From Rosistilla oblonga (GTDB taxonomy: Bacteria; Planctomycetota; Planctomycetia; Pirellulales; Pirellulaceae): DNA of 64,000 bases. A program made the position numbers and the translations under genes. The stretch covers positions 6,827,339 through 6,891,338 of the forward strand of contig NZ_CP036292.1 of NCBI RefSeq assembly GCF_007751715.1. Reading direction: 5' to 3'. This document shows positions 17,707 to 25,437 of the stretch, piece after piece. Every line of letters starts with the position of its first letter. Positions within the stretch are counted from its first letter, which is position 1. The notes beneath the pieces were generated by a model. That model had not been told where the DNA came from and did no database searches. It saw nothing but the letters and a program-made list of their open reading frames with translations.

Positions 17707-18970
17707 CCCCACCGCGATGCCTCGAAAACGCCGCCATCGCAGGAATCCCAACTGGCCATTAATCAGCGTCGTCGGCGGCCTGGCAGTCGCTGCTGTGTTG
17801 TACGTGATCGCAGCGGTCAGCCTGCACGGCCATCATCACCACAATACCAGCGACCTGGTCGTTCCGCGGTTGTTGGATCTGTTTGTCGTCGCTTGGTTCT
17901 TCTGGTTCGGTTCGTCGATCGGCAGTTTTTTAAACGTTGTCGCTTGGCGGATGCCACGCGGCCGTTCGATCAATGGATTTTCAGCCTGCCCGTTTTGCGC
18001 GGTCCCTATCCGGGCGTACGACAACGTCCCCGTCTTCGGATGGTTGAACCTTCGCGGCCGCTGTCGCGCGTGCCGGTTGCCGATCGCCGCTCGGTATCCG
18101 ATCGTCGAAGCGTTGGTTGGAGTCTCGATCATGCTGGTCGGCCTGTTGGGGCTGTACAGCGGCGGCGAGAACCTTCCCTTCGCAGGTGCTCGCGGCGACG
18201 CTCACGGACCGTTGCGGATGCCACACATCACCGCAGAGATCATTGCGATCAACGTCTACCAGATCGCGATCTTAACGGGAGCCTGGGCCTTCGCGTTGGT
18301 CCGCGTCGACGGGTTTCGCTTGCCAGCAAGATTGGTGCAGTTCTTTCTAGCGCTGTCGATCGTGCCGATGCTCGCCTGGCCGCAACTGCAACAAGTTCCC
18401 TGGCAATTGCGCACGCAGCCGGGCGGCGACTACGACAGCCATCTTGTCGCGCTGTTCTACATCGTCACCGCCGTCGCCGCCGCCTGTGTGCTGGCGCGGA
18501 TGATGGCTCGTTACGTCTGCCCGACCGCCGATCCCAAGCTCGATCCGTTGGGCAAGGATACGGCGCGGTTGATCGACCTGATCTTGATGCTAACGCTGCC
18601 GGGAATCGTACTCGGTTGGCACGCCTTGATCGCTGTCTGCGCCGTTTCGATCGTCGCAGCGATCCTGCTCCGCAACATCTTCCCATCGCGCGGCGGATAC
18701 GAGTGGTTGATGGCAGTCATCCCCGCCGCGATGGCACTCCATCTTGCCTTCTGGCGGCCGCTGGCCCAGTTGGCGATGTGGCCCGCCCCGAATCATTCGC
18801 CAGCAGTCATCCTGGGCTGGTTGACCGCGGTGCTGCTGCTGGCCGCCGGACTACAAACCGCCGCACCGGAACCGATCGCCGCAGCGATCCCCACCGATTC
18901 CGATGGCGACAACACTGCCGATTCCGAAATGGATCCGGAACCGACCGACAACCAAAGGACTTCTGAATGA
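17699..18970 (+). CDS. Prepilin peptidase A24-like membrane protein, catalytic motif atypical
   Basis: 423 residues. The N-terminal DiS_P_DiS domain is clear: G-S-F-L-N-V-V-A-W-R-M-P-R-G, the cysteine pairs C-P-F-C and C-R-A-C, D-N-V-P-V-F-G-W-L-N-L-R-G-R-C and R-Y-P-I-V-E-A-L. The following polytopic half has V-D-G-F-R-L-P-A-R-L, where the first catalytic Asp is expected, but the canonical G-x-G-D of the second Asp is not seen; the aligned stretch reads L-I-D-L-I-L-M-L. It may be divergent or inactive as a protease. Substrates could be the abundant DUF1559 pseudopilins. It overlaps hemA and DUF971 and has an acidic tail. Confidence 0.8.
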   Translation: MNNPTAMPRKRRHRRNPNWPLISVVGGLAVAAVLYVIAAVSLHGHHHHNTSDLVVPRLLDLFVVAWFFWFGSSIGSFLNVVAWRMPRGRSINGFSACPFCAVPIRAYDNVPVFGWLNLRGRCRACRLPIAARYPIVEALVGVSIMLVGLLGLYSGGENLPFAGARGDAHGPLRMPHITAEIIAINVYQIAILTGAWAFALVRVDGFRLPARLVQFFLALSIVPMLAWPQLQQVPWQLRTQPGGDYDSHLVALFYIVTAVAAACVLARMMARYVCPTADPKLDPLGKDTARLIDLILMLTLPGIVLGWHALIAVCAVSIVAAILLRNIFPSRGGYEWLMAVIPAAMALHLAFWRPLAQLAMWPAPNHSPAVILGWLTAVLLLAAGLQTAAPEPIAAAIPTDSDGDNTADSEMDPEPTDNQRTSE

Positions 18971-19338
18971 GCGCTCTGCCAAACGAGATCGCCCGCACCG
19001 CCGACGGGCTGCGAATCACATGGTCGGACGAATTGGTCACGCAATATAGCGCTCGACAATTGCGCGACGCCTGTCCCTGCGCCACCTGCCGCGAGAAGCG
19101 TCGCGACGCCGAACCAGCGGACGACGAGATCGACGACGCGGCGGAAACGTCGCCCAAGCCAAAACCAAAACCGATGACGCTGCCCGTGCTATCGCCGCAG
19201 GAGACTCGCCCGATCGCAGTCCTCGGAATGCGTCCGGTCGGCAACTACGCCTACAACATCGCGTTCAGCGACGGCCACGATTCGGGGCTGTTCACTTTCG
19301 ACTTCTTACGCAAGCTGAAGAGTTCGGCGCAAGCCTGA
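18967..19338 (+). CDS. DUF971 protein (gamma-butyrobetaine hydroxylase-like N-terminal domain)
   Basis: 123 residues. The family pattern is present: L-R-I-T-W-S-D-E, L-R-D-A-C-P-C-A-T-C-R, then G-M-R-P-V-G-N-Y-A-Y-N-I-A-F-S-D-G-H-D-S-G-L-F-T-F-D-F-L-R. The C-x-C-x2-C cluster could bind metal or an Fe-S centre. Relatives have been linked to iron-sulfur cluster handling, but no reaction is known for this protein. An acidic/Pro insertion sits at residues 48-70. ATGA overlap joins it to the preceding gene. Confidence 0.85.
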   Translation: MSALPNEIARTADGLRITWSDELVTQYSARQLRDACPCATCREKRRDAEPADDEIDDAAETSPKPKPKPMTLPVLSPQETRPIAVLGMRPVGNYAYNIAFSDGHDSGLFTFDFLRKLKSSAQA

Positions 19339-19388
19339 CCGCTGCGGTGCCGAGCAAGCGGCGACTCGAGACGCCCCGGCGAATTGGA

Positions 19389-20099
19389 TCAGCGGATGAC
19401 TCGCGACAGCAGGACGCCGCTGTAGACGACGACGGCAAAGACGATCGCCGTGCCAGCGATCAACAGGCGGCGGGCTTTGGTCAAATCGCGGACCGCGATC
19501 TGTTGGACCAAGATCACGACAAACGCGACCGAGCCCATCTTCAACGCGATCATGCCATCAAATCCCCACCGCTGCAAAAAGTAGTTGGCGATTGGATTTG
19601 TCTCGATCCCACCAAACTTCAGCAGCCCATATGTCATGAAAACATCGAGAAGATTTGCTAGCAGGAAATAGCTGATTTCACTTTGCAGGGGGAGCTCGCG
19701 GAAGAATGTTTGCCAGAGCAAGTGCTTGGGCATCTCCGGCGACGCCGCGGCAGGAGGCAGCTCCTGGATCGATCGTGGCGCGGCAGAACCCGGCGCCCGG
19801 CGGGCGTCCTTCGCTGGCGAATCGCGGAACGCCTGCGGTTGCGACTTGGCAGCGGCTGATGGCGCGGGAACGGTCGCCGCGGCAGCGCGACGCCGCAGGA
19901 TTTGGTACGCCTGTTGGACCTGTTGAAAGTCCCAGGGATCGCTCCCCGGATCGGCTTGATAGCGGCTCTCTTTCTTTCGGTAGACAGCTTCGATCTGCGC
20001 GGCCGAAGCGGCTTCATCGACTCCCAAAACTCGGCAGGCCTGTTTGATAGCATCCACGCTTGCGGCCTCCTTTGAAACGACACCTATACGGAACAACAC
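19389..20099 (-). CDS. J-like domain fused to a DUF5658 membrane domain
   Basis: 236 residues. Residues ~15-70 (A-C-R-V-L-G-V-D-E-A-A-S-A-A-Q-I-E-A-V-Y-R-K, then F-Q-Q-V-Q-Q-A-Y-Q-I-L) resemble a DnaJ fold but lack the H-P-D tripeptide needed to stimulate Hsp70. An Ala/Pro linker leads to three membrane helices; L-L-A-N-L-L-D-V-F-M-T-Y-G-L-L-K-F-G-G-I and E-T-N-P-I-A-N-Y are the DUF5658 signature. The gene is convergent with the heme operon. Its function is unknown; the pseudo-J part may be a protein-binding module. Confidence 0.72.
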   Translation of the reverse strand: MLFRIGVVSKEAASVDAIKQACRVLGVDEAASAAQIEAVYRKKESRYQADPGSDPWDFQQVQQAYQILRRRAAAATVPAPSAAAKSQPQAFRDSPAKDARRAPGSAAPRSIQELPPAAASPEMPKHLLWQTFFRELPLQSEISYFLLANLLDVFMTYGLLKFGGIETNPIANYFLQRWGFDGMIALKMGSVAFVVILVQQIAVRDLTKARRLLIAGTAIVFAVVVYSGVLLSRVIR

Positions 20100-20435
20100 T
20101 ACTCTATATGAAAACTAATTATAGTTTTTGCATTCGGATTCGACACGCGTCTACAATACGTTATCCTATGCCTCCGAGAGCTACAGGATGCTCGGGCGCA
20201 AACCACTCTTTCAGCGGTTAAACCCTACCTCTTCGGCGACTATCGCTGGTTACGGTTTGGCACTATGAATAACGATCGCTGATTAATGGAAACTAGGTAA
20301 TAGGCTGCAACAGCCAATTGAATGCCTAGTTTTCCGGTGCACCTAGGTTGAACTTTCGACCACCATTTTAAGTAACAGTTTCCGTCGAGACGACTTTATA
20401 AAGTCGACACGCCCAAAAACGTTAAGTACGTTTCG
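20100..20435. other. AT-rich divergent control region with several palindromes
   Basis: 336 bp between the DUF5658 gene and the PadR gene. It holds AAAACTA/TAGTTTT (20111-20128), a compound hairpin GGAAACTAGG...CCTAGTTTTCC (20288-20335) enclosing GGCTG/CAGCC, the perfect 16-bp palindrome CGACTTTATAAAGTCG (20391-20406), and AAACGT/ACGTTT (20417-20433) ending 3 nt before the PadR start codon. No gene seen. Confidence 0.6.
20391..20406. promoter_or_regulatory. Perfect 16-bp palindrome, candidate PadR operator
   Basis: CGACTTTATAAAGTCG lies 29 bp upstream of the PadR start codon. PadR proteins bind palindromes as dimers and often repress their own gene. The site also contains a -10-like TTATAA. 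Confidence 0.45.
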
Positions 20436-20807
20436 ATGGACATCAAACGCAATGAGGACATTCCGTTGTCAGACAATAATCCCCAATCGAACAGTCGCGT
20501 GTTGCGCGGCACGTTAAACATGTTGATCATGCGTGTCGTCAGAGACTCACCAACGCATGGCTATGGCATCATGAAACAGATCGAAGCCGAATCGGGCGAC
20601 GTGCTGAAGCTGGAAGAGGGTTCGCTCTATCCCGCTCTGCATCGACTCGAGAAGGAAGGCCTGTTGACCAGCGAATGGCGTCAGAGCGAATCGAACCGCC
20701 GCGCCAAGTTCTACCATCTGACCCAGACCGGCAGCACGGCGTTGATCGCAGAGATCGCCAACTGGGACGTTGTCTCGGCAGCTGTCAATCGCGTCGTCCA
20801 AGCGTAG
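20436..20807 (+). CDS. PadR-family transcriptional regulator
   Basis: 123 residues. The winged-helix PadR core is unmistakable: L-R-G-T-L-N-M-L-I-M-R-V-V, H-G-Y-G-I-M-K-Q-I, E-G-S-L-Y-P-A-L-H-R-L-E-K-E-G-L and S-N-R-R-A-K-F-Y-H-L-T. The C-terminal dimerisation helix is short. An internal TTG at residue 11 could be an alternative start. The usual partner, a membrane protein or transporter gene downstream, is absent; the next gene is convergent, so it probably acts on its own promoter and at distant sites. Confidence 0.9.
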   Translation: MDIKRNEDIPLSDNNPQSNSRVLRGTLNMLIMRVVRDSPTHGYGIMKQIEAESGDVLKLEEGSLYPALHRLEKEGLLTSEWRQSESNRRAKFYHLTQTGSTALIAEIANWDVVSAAVNRVVQA

Positions 20808-20841
20808 ACGCGACTCGGGGGGCGCAAAAAAGCGTCACACA

Positions 20842-20869
20842 ATAAGCGCAGGCCCCGTGCTGCGCTTAT
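20842..20869. terminator. Hairpin between convergent genes
   Basis: ATAAGCGCAG and CTGCGCTTAT form a perfect 10-bp stem with an 8-nt loop, midway between the PadR stop and the stop of the convergent DUF11 gene. There is no T tract on the plus side, so it may be a bidirectional or Rho-assisted terminator. Confidence 0.5.
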
Positions 20870-20925
20870 CGCATGACGCGTCGCTCGATCTGGCAAGCTG
20901 CTGACGCTTGCAGATTCGCGAGACC

Positions 20926-23379
20926 TTATTGGTCCGCGTAGACCATCGTGCTTTCTTCTTTGGTCACTGGCACTCGCGATTGCTCGCTGGTCAGGATCGC
21001 CTTCAGCACGTGTGTTCCCGTGGCAACACCCTTCACCGTGATGTGGAAGGTATGTTCGTCCTGTGCCGTCATCCGAGGCAGCGGAGCGAACGTGACGATT
21101 CCTCGTCCGTCGACCTGAGCCTGTTGATCGGATCGCACATATTCCATTCCCGGTGGAATCGCCAACTTCAATTGAACGTTGTTGTCTTCGCGTGATCCCG
21201 AGTTGGTGATCCGGATTGCGTAGGTCGTCAACGAACCGGTTTCGATCGGATCGTGATCGTCGTTTACGCTAAACGTGATCTCAGCCAACGTTTCGACGGT
21301 GATCGGTTTTTCGTTGCGAGCCTGGATTCCCAGATCAGCTTGTGCTTCCAAGCGGACCATCTGTTCGCCCGGTTCGATCGGCAGCAGCACCAATGGCACC
21401 TCGCCGATTTCGCCGACTGGCAGTTCCGCTAGACTCCAGAAGACCGCGTGTCGGGTAGCATCGTATTGCCCCTTGTATTCGGTGCTGACGAAGGAGAGCC
21501 CGCGATCCAAATAAGCGACGACGTCGACGTTGGTTGCCGAAGCGGTTCCGCTGTTGGCGATCCGCAGTTGATAAGTCGCTTGGCGTTCCAAGAACCGGCG
21601 AGTCGGACCGTCCATCTGAATCGCCAACTCGGGCGAGATGACTTCGATCGGCAGTTCGTTTTTCGCGACGACTTGGTCTTCGGAAATCAATTGGATGAAG
21701 TTGTTTGCGACACCCGGCTTGGCGGCTTTTAAGATCAACCGTTGGCGTCGCACCTGACCGGGCTGGATATCGCCCAACAAGTTATCCAACTGCTTCCCCT
21801 TGGGATGTTCCAATCCATCGGGAACGTCTTCCTGCAACACGACGCCATATGCGGTGCCGGTTCCGGGATTGGAGACTTCGATCTCGATCTCGACCTGTTG
21901 GCCGACAAGTACTTGTTCGGATGCGCGTTGCACGATCTTCAGTTCTGGACGGGTGCTGAGCGTTCGCACGCTGGCGGCCGCTTCGAAGCTCAATCGCGCC
22001 ACGCTGCCGAGTTCGCCTTCGGCAACCGGCATCATTTGCAACGTGATCGTCCGTTCGCCGGCGGGTTCCAAGTCGCCAAATTCCCAGGTCATCAGCTTGC
22101 CCTGGATTTGCGGTTCGGGCGAAGCTTCGATCAGCTCCATCCCCTCGGGAATCGCATCGGTGACAACGACGTTTAACGCGTCGGAGACGCCGGTATTGCG
22201 AACCTGAATCGCCAGCGTCGCTTGCTTGCCGACGTTGATCTCTTCGGGAGCGCGTTTGTGGATCGTTACGCTAGGTGCCTGAGCTCCTTCCAACAGCCGG
22301 CTGCCCGGTTGAGCCAGGACGCTGCCTGGATCGACAGCTCGCTGCGACGGTTGCGAACTGCGAGCGGCTGGAGCGGCGGTGAAGGGAGCGGGAGTGGTTC
22401 GTGCAGTCGGAGCTGGCGTGGCGATCGCTTCGCGTGGAATCGCGGGAGCGGCGGCGGGTTGTGGTGCCATCGATCCGCTGGGATCGGCTGACATCGGCGC
22501 CGTGGCTGGAGCTGTCGATTGGCTCGGCGCGTTGAAGCCTGCGGAGGTCATCGAGGGAGCTGCAGCGGGAGCCGCGGCAGCCGCTTCGGTGCGGAAGGCG
22601 TTGGGCGAATCGACCAACGGGCCGCGTTGGATTCCCACGCCGCTCTGAGTCATGATCGATGAATCGGCAGCACTTGGCGCGGGAGCCGGGGCTGGTGCGG
22701 CTTCGGGCTGCGCCGCAGGAGCAGCTTGGCCTACACCTTCAAATGCCGAATCGGGCATCTGAATTGTTTGCGGCTGCGATGCGGCGGAGCTGTTGGTTTG
22801 TGGTGCGGCAGCGGGAGCTTCCAGATCGGCACTTGGAGCTGCAAAAGCTGACATCGCAGCTGGCGCCGCGGCGACTCCGGTTCCGATCTGCGGATCATCC
22901 GATTCACCGGCGTCGGTTGGCAGCGTCGCGGGCAGGTCGAAGCTGGGCGAATCCGGAGCGTCGGCGTTTGCTGGAGCGGGAGCGCTGAAACCTGGCGACG
23001 CAGGGGCGTCGAACTTTGGCGTTTCGCTGCTGTCCTGAATCACCGGCATCGAGAAACTTGGTGGCGCGGTGACAGCACCGCCATCCACCGGCTCCTGATG
23101 CGACGCCAACTGGATCGCCGGCGGCGCAGAGACGCTCGATTCGATCGGTGCCACGCCGCTGTCGCTGCCACGCACGATCTGCGTGTCCGGCGGCGCAGGC
23201 CACGAACTTCCCTCGAACCCATCGCCGTCGATTGGACGAGGCGGAGCCAATTGTTTTTTGAGATCGACAAACTCAAGAGAGCTAGTCGAGGAATAATCTT
23301 TTTGAGCCTGCGTGATCGCCATAACAGCTAGACCAACCACGCCGACCAACATGCCCAAACGGGTACCGAGCCGTTTCAT
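20926..23379 (-). CDS. Secreted DUF11-repeat protein with an Ala/Pro-rich linker
   Basis: 817 residues. It starts M-K-R-L-G-T-R-L-G-M-L-V-G-V-V-G-L-A-V, a signal peptide or N-terminal anchor. Residues ~30-370 are low-complexity Ala/Pro/Ser. From V-T-I-H-K-R-A-P-E-E-I-N-V-G there are four DUF11/CARDB-like beta-sandwich repeats, each with V-x-N-x-G-x-x-x-A and a D-x-x-P-x-G-x-E step (D-A-I-P-E-G-M-E, D-V-P-D-G-L-E, P-P-G-M-E-Y). The architecture fits a cell-envelope structural or adhesion protein. It ends near the hairpin at 20842. Confidence 0.82.
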   Translation of the reverse strand: MKRLGTRLGMLVGVVGLAVMAITQAQKDYSSTSSLEFVDLKKQLAPPRPIDGDGFEGSSWPAPPDTQIVRGSDSGVAPIESSVSAPPAIQLASHQEPVDGGAVTAPPSFSMPVIQDSSETPKFDAPASPGFSAPAPANADAPDSPSFDLPATLPTDAGESDDPQIGTGVAAAPAAMSAFAAPSADLEAPAAAPQTNSSAASQPQTIQMPDSAFEGVGQAAPAAQPEAAPAPAPAPSAADSSIMTQSGVGIQRGPLVDSPNAFRTEAAAAAPAAAPSMTSAGFNAPSQSTAPATAPMSADPSGSMAPQPAAAPAIPREAIATPAPTARTTPAPFTAAPAARSSQPSQRAVDPGSVLAQPGSRLLEGAQAPSVTIHKRAPEEINVGKQATLAIQVRNTGVSDALNVVVTDAIPEGMELIEASPEPQIQGKLMTWEFGDLEPAGERTITLQMMPVAEGELGSVARLSFEAAASVRTLSTRPELKIVQRASEQVLVGQQVEIEIEVSNPGTGTAYGVVLQEDVPDGLEHPKGKQLDNLLGDIQPGQVRRQRLILKAAKPGVANNFIQLISEDQVVAKNELPIEVISPELAIQMDGPTRRFLERQATYQLRIANSGTASATNVDVVAYLDRGLSFVSTEYKGQYDATRHAVFWSLAELPVGEIGEVPLVLLPIEPGEQMVRLEAQADLGIQARNEKPITVETLAEITFSVNDDHDPIETGSLTTYAIRITNSGSREDNNVQLKLAIPPGMEYVRSDQQAQVDGRGIVTFAPLPRMTAQDEHTFHITVKGVATGTHVLKAILTSEQSRVPVTKEESTMVYADQ

Positions 23380-23653
23380 TGTTCTCGAATCCTTTCACAA
23401 ACAATGCGCCGATGTTGCGACTGAACCCCCTACCTATCAAATCCGGGCTGCTATCGATAGACCGATTGGCGAAGTTATCGCCAAGAGAGCGGAAGACGCG
23501 GCCAGCGTGCTAGCATTCGCGGTTCGCAGAAGTCCCCGCGGCGAGGTGAAAGGAGCTCGCGCGGGGATCGAGAAGGATTGTCGTCGGCGGTGCAGCTAGC
23601 GATTTGTCGGATCGCCAGCTGGCATACTCTGCCGCGCTGCGGCCGCTTCTTTA

Positions 23654-25126
23654 TTAAGAAGCTTGTTCCAGCAGACGGACCAGAGTCCGAACCATCACGC
23701 CGGTTCCGCCGGCGTCGCGCCATTCTTTCGGAGAATCAGCAAACGCGGGTCCGGCGATGTCGATGTGCACCCAAGGGATGTCGCCAACAAAGGTCTCCAG
23801 GAATTTGGCGGCGGTGATAGAACCACCCCAACGCCCCTCGCCGATGTTTTTGATGTCGGCGACTTTGCTTTTGATCTGCTCGCCGTAGAAATCCCACATC
23901 GGCAGTTCCCAAACCTTCTCGTCCTCCAGTTCGGCAGCCTGCTTCACCTGGTCGCACCAAGGCGAATCGTTGGTCATCACCCCCGCCACGTCGATTCCCA
24001 ACGCGACGAGACAAGCGCCGGTGAGAGTCGCCAGGTCGACGATGTTGCTTGGCTCCTGCTGCACCGCAACGTCCAGCGTATCGGCGAGCACCACGCGTCC
24101 CTCGGCATCGGTATTCAGGATCTCGACAGTCGTGCCGTTGCGAGTCTTGATCACGTCGCCCAACTTGTAGCTGCTGCCCGAAATCATATTTTCAGCCAAC
24201 CCGACCAGGCCAACGACATTCTTCGCCAGCTTCAACTGCGAGATCGCAGCCATCGTTCCCAGGACAGTCGCCGCGCCCGCCATATCGCACTTCATATCTT
24301 TCATGCCGTCGCTCGGCTTGATCGATAGTCCACCGCTGTCGAACGTCACGCCCTTGCCCACGATTGCGATCGGGGCTTCATCGGCGGGGCCTCCGTTGTA
24401 GCGGAAGATCGCCAATCGCGGTTCGCGTTCGGAACCAGCCGATACGGCCAGGATCGCGTTGCAGTTTTCAGCTTCCAGTTTTTCTTTGTCCCAGGCTTCG
24501 ACTTCGAATCCACACTGGCGGCCCAACCGCTGGGCTTCGGCAACAAAGCTCTCGGGATAGATTTTGTTTGGCGGTTCGTTGACCAAGCGTTTGGTGATGC
24601 AGATCCCTTCGCCAACCGCGGTTCCCGCTTGCACGATCGTTTCGCTGACACCAAACCAAGAGACGCGTCGCGGTTCGACCAAACCGATCTCGGCGCGATA
24701 CAGATCCTGCCCGGGGATACCAGCAGCAGCGCCGGCGACGGCGGCTCGCGCCAGACTCTCATCCCAGCCTTCGGCAAATCCGATCAGCACATGTTGGCGT
24801 TTGCGATCGGCCAACAACCGCATCGCCGACGCGGCGGCGCGATACGCCTGCCCACAATTTCGGCTCGCCGGATCTCCGGTGCCGACGACAACGATCGATT
24901 CGAGCGGACCGGCATCGGGTGCGGCGAACAGCTTCACACCGATCGGAGCTCCCGGCCGCGATTCGCGAGCAACCACGCGGCCCAACCAACCGGAGAGGCG
25001 TTGATCCAGCAGTTGTCCCGCTTGATCGAGGTTCCCCTCGTCGTCGATTCCCACCACGATCGCATCGCAATCTTCCAACATTTCTTTAGCGGCAGCCATT
25101 TTCATCGTTATCTCCTCGTCGGTCAT
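23654..25126 (-). CDS. pepA: Leucyl aminopeptidase, M17 family
   Basis: 490 residues. It is a cytosolic dinuclear-metal exopeptidase removing N-terminal residues from peptides. The signature N-T-D-A-E-G-R is present, with the metal-binding context V-G-K-G-V-T-F-D-S-G-G-L-S-I-K and M-K-C-D-M-A-G-A-A. L-V-N-E-P-P-N and A-T-L-T-G-A-C also match. The N-terminal macro-like domain is more divergent, as usual. The ATG at 25126 has GAGGAG-like sequence nearby; M-K-M-A-A-A-K at 25105 is an alternative start. Confidence 0.95.
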   Translation of the reverse strand: MTDEEITMKMAAAKEMLEDCDAIVVGIDDEGNLDQAGQLLDQRLSGWLGRVVARESRPGAPIGVKLFAAPDAGPLESIVVVGTGDPASRNCGQAYRAAASAMRLLADRKRQHVLIGFAEGWDESLARAAVAGAAAGIPGQDLYRAEIGLVEPRRVSWFGVSETIVQAGTAVGEGICITKRLVNEPPNKIYPESFVAEAQRLGRQCGFEVEAWDKEKLEAENCNAILAVSAGSEREPRLAIFRYNGGPADEAPIAIVGKGVTFDSGGLSIKPSDGMKDMKCDMAGAATVLGTMAAISQLKLAKNVVGLVGLAENMISGSSYKLGDVIKTRNGTTVEILNTDAEGRVVLADTLDVAVQQEPSNIVDLATLTGACLVALGIDVAGVMTNDSPWCDQVKQAAELEDEKVWELPMWDFYGEQIKSKVADIKNIGEGRWGGSITAAKFLETFVGDIPWVHIDIAGPAFADSPKEWRDAGGTGVMVRTLVRLLEQAS

Positions 25127-25437
25127 CTCGTCAATGAATTTGATTCATTAAGGGTAGCGATAGCGCTACCGCGGTGCGAAGGGTGGCGAGCAAAATCTAG
25201 GGTTGTTAAGTCCGAGGGAACCGGACGCTCGCATGCCGGCTGATAGTTCAAATGGAAACAACGATTTGCCCCGGGCAAAATCGAACCGAACGACAACAGC
25301 GTGAGAATCCGCGACCAATCCACCGGCTCCCTAGCGGCTTCTCACGCTGTCGTCTCGATCGGCCGATCGGCTGCGGTTCGATTCGATTCGAACTCACAGC
25401 CAAAGAACGTCCCACCGGCTCCACCTTCAAACGGCGA
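25127..25437. other. Intergenic region with a strong hairpin
   Basis: No gene seen in 311 bp between the DUF11/SdrD gene and pepA, both on the minus strand. The only clear structure is the hairpin at 25290-25353. Confidence 0.4.
25290..25353 (-). terminator. Possible terminator after the large surface-protein gene
   Basis: TTCTCACGCTGTCGT (25339-25353) pairs with ACGAC-AAC-AGCGTGAGAA (25290-25307), a 15-bp stem with a 3-nt bulge. On the minus strand it follows the surface-protein stop by 85 bp and is followed by a T-rich stretch, but not a pure T run. Confidence 0.4.
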
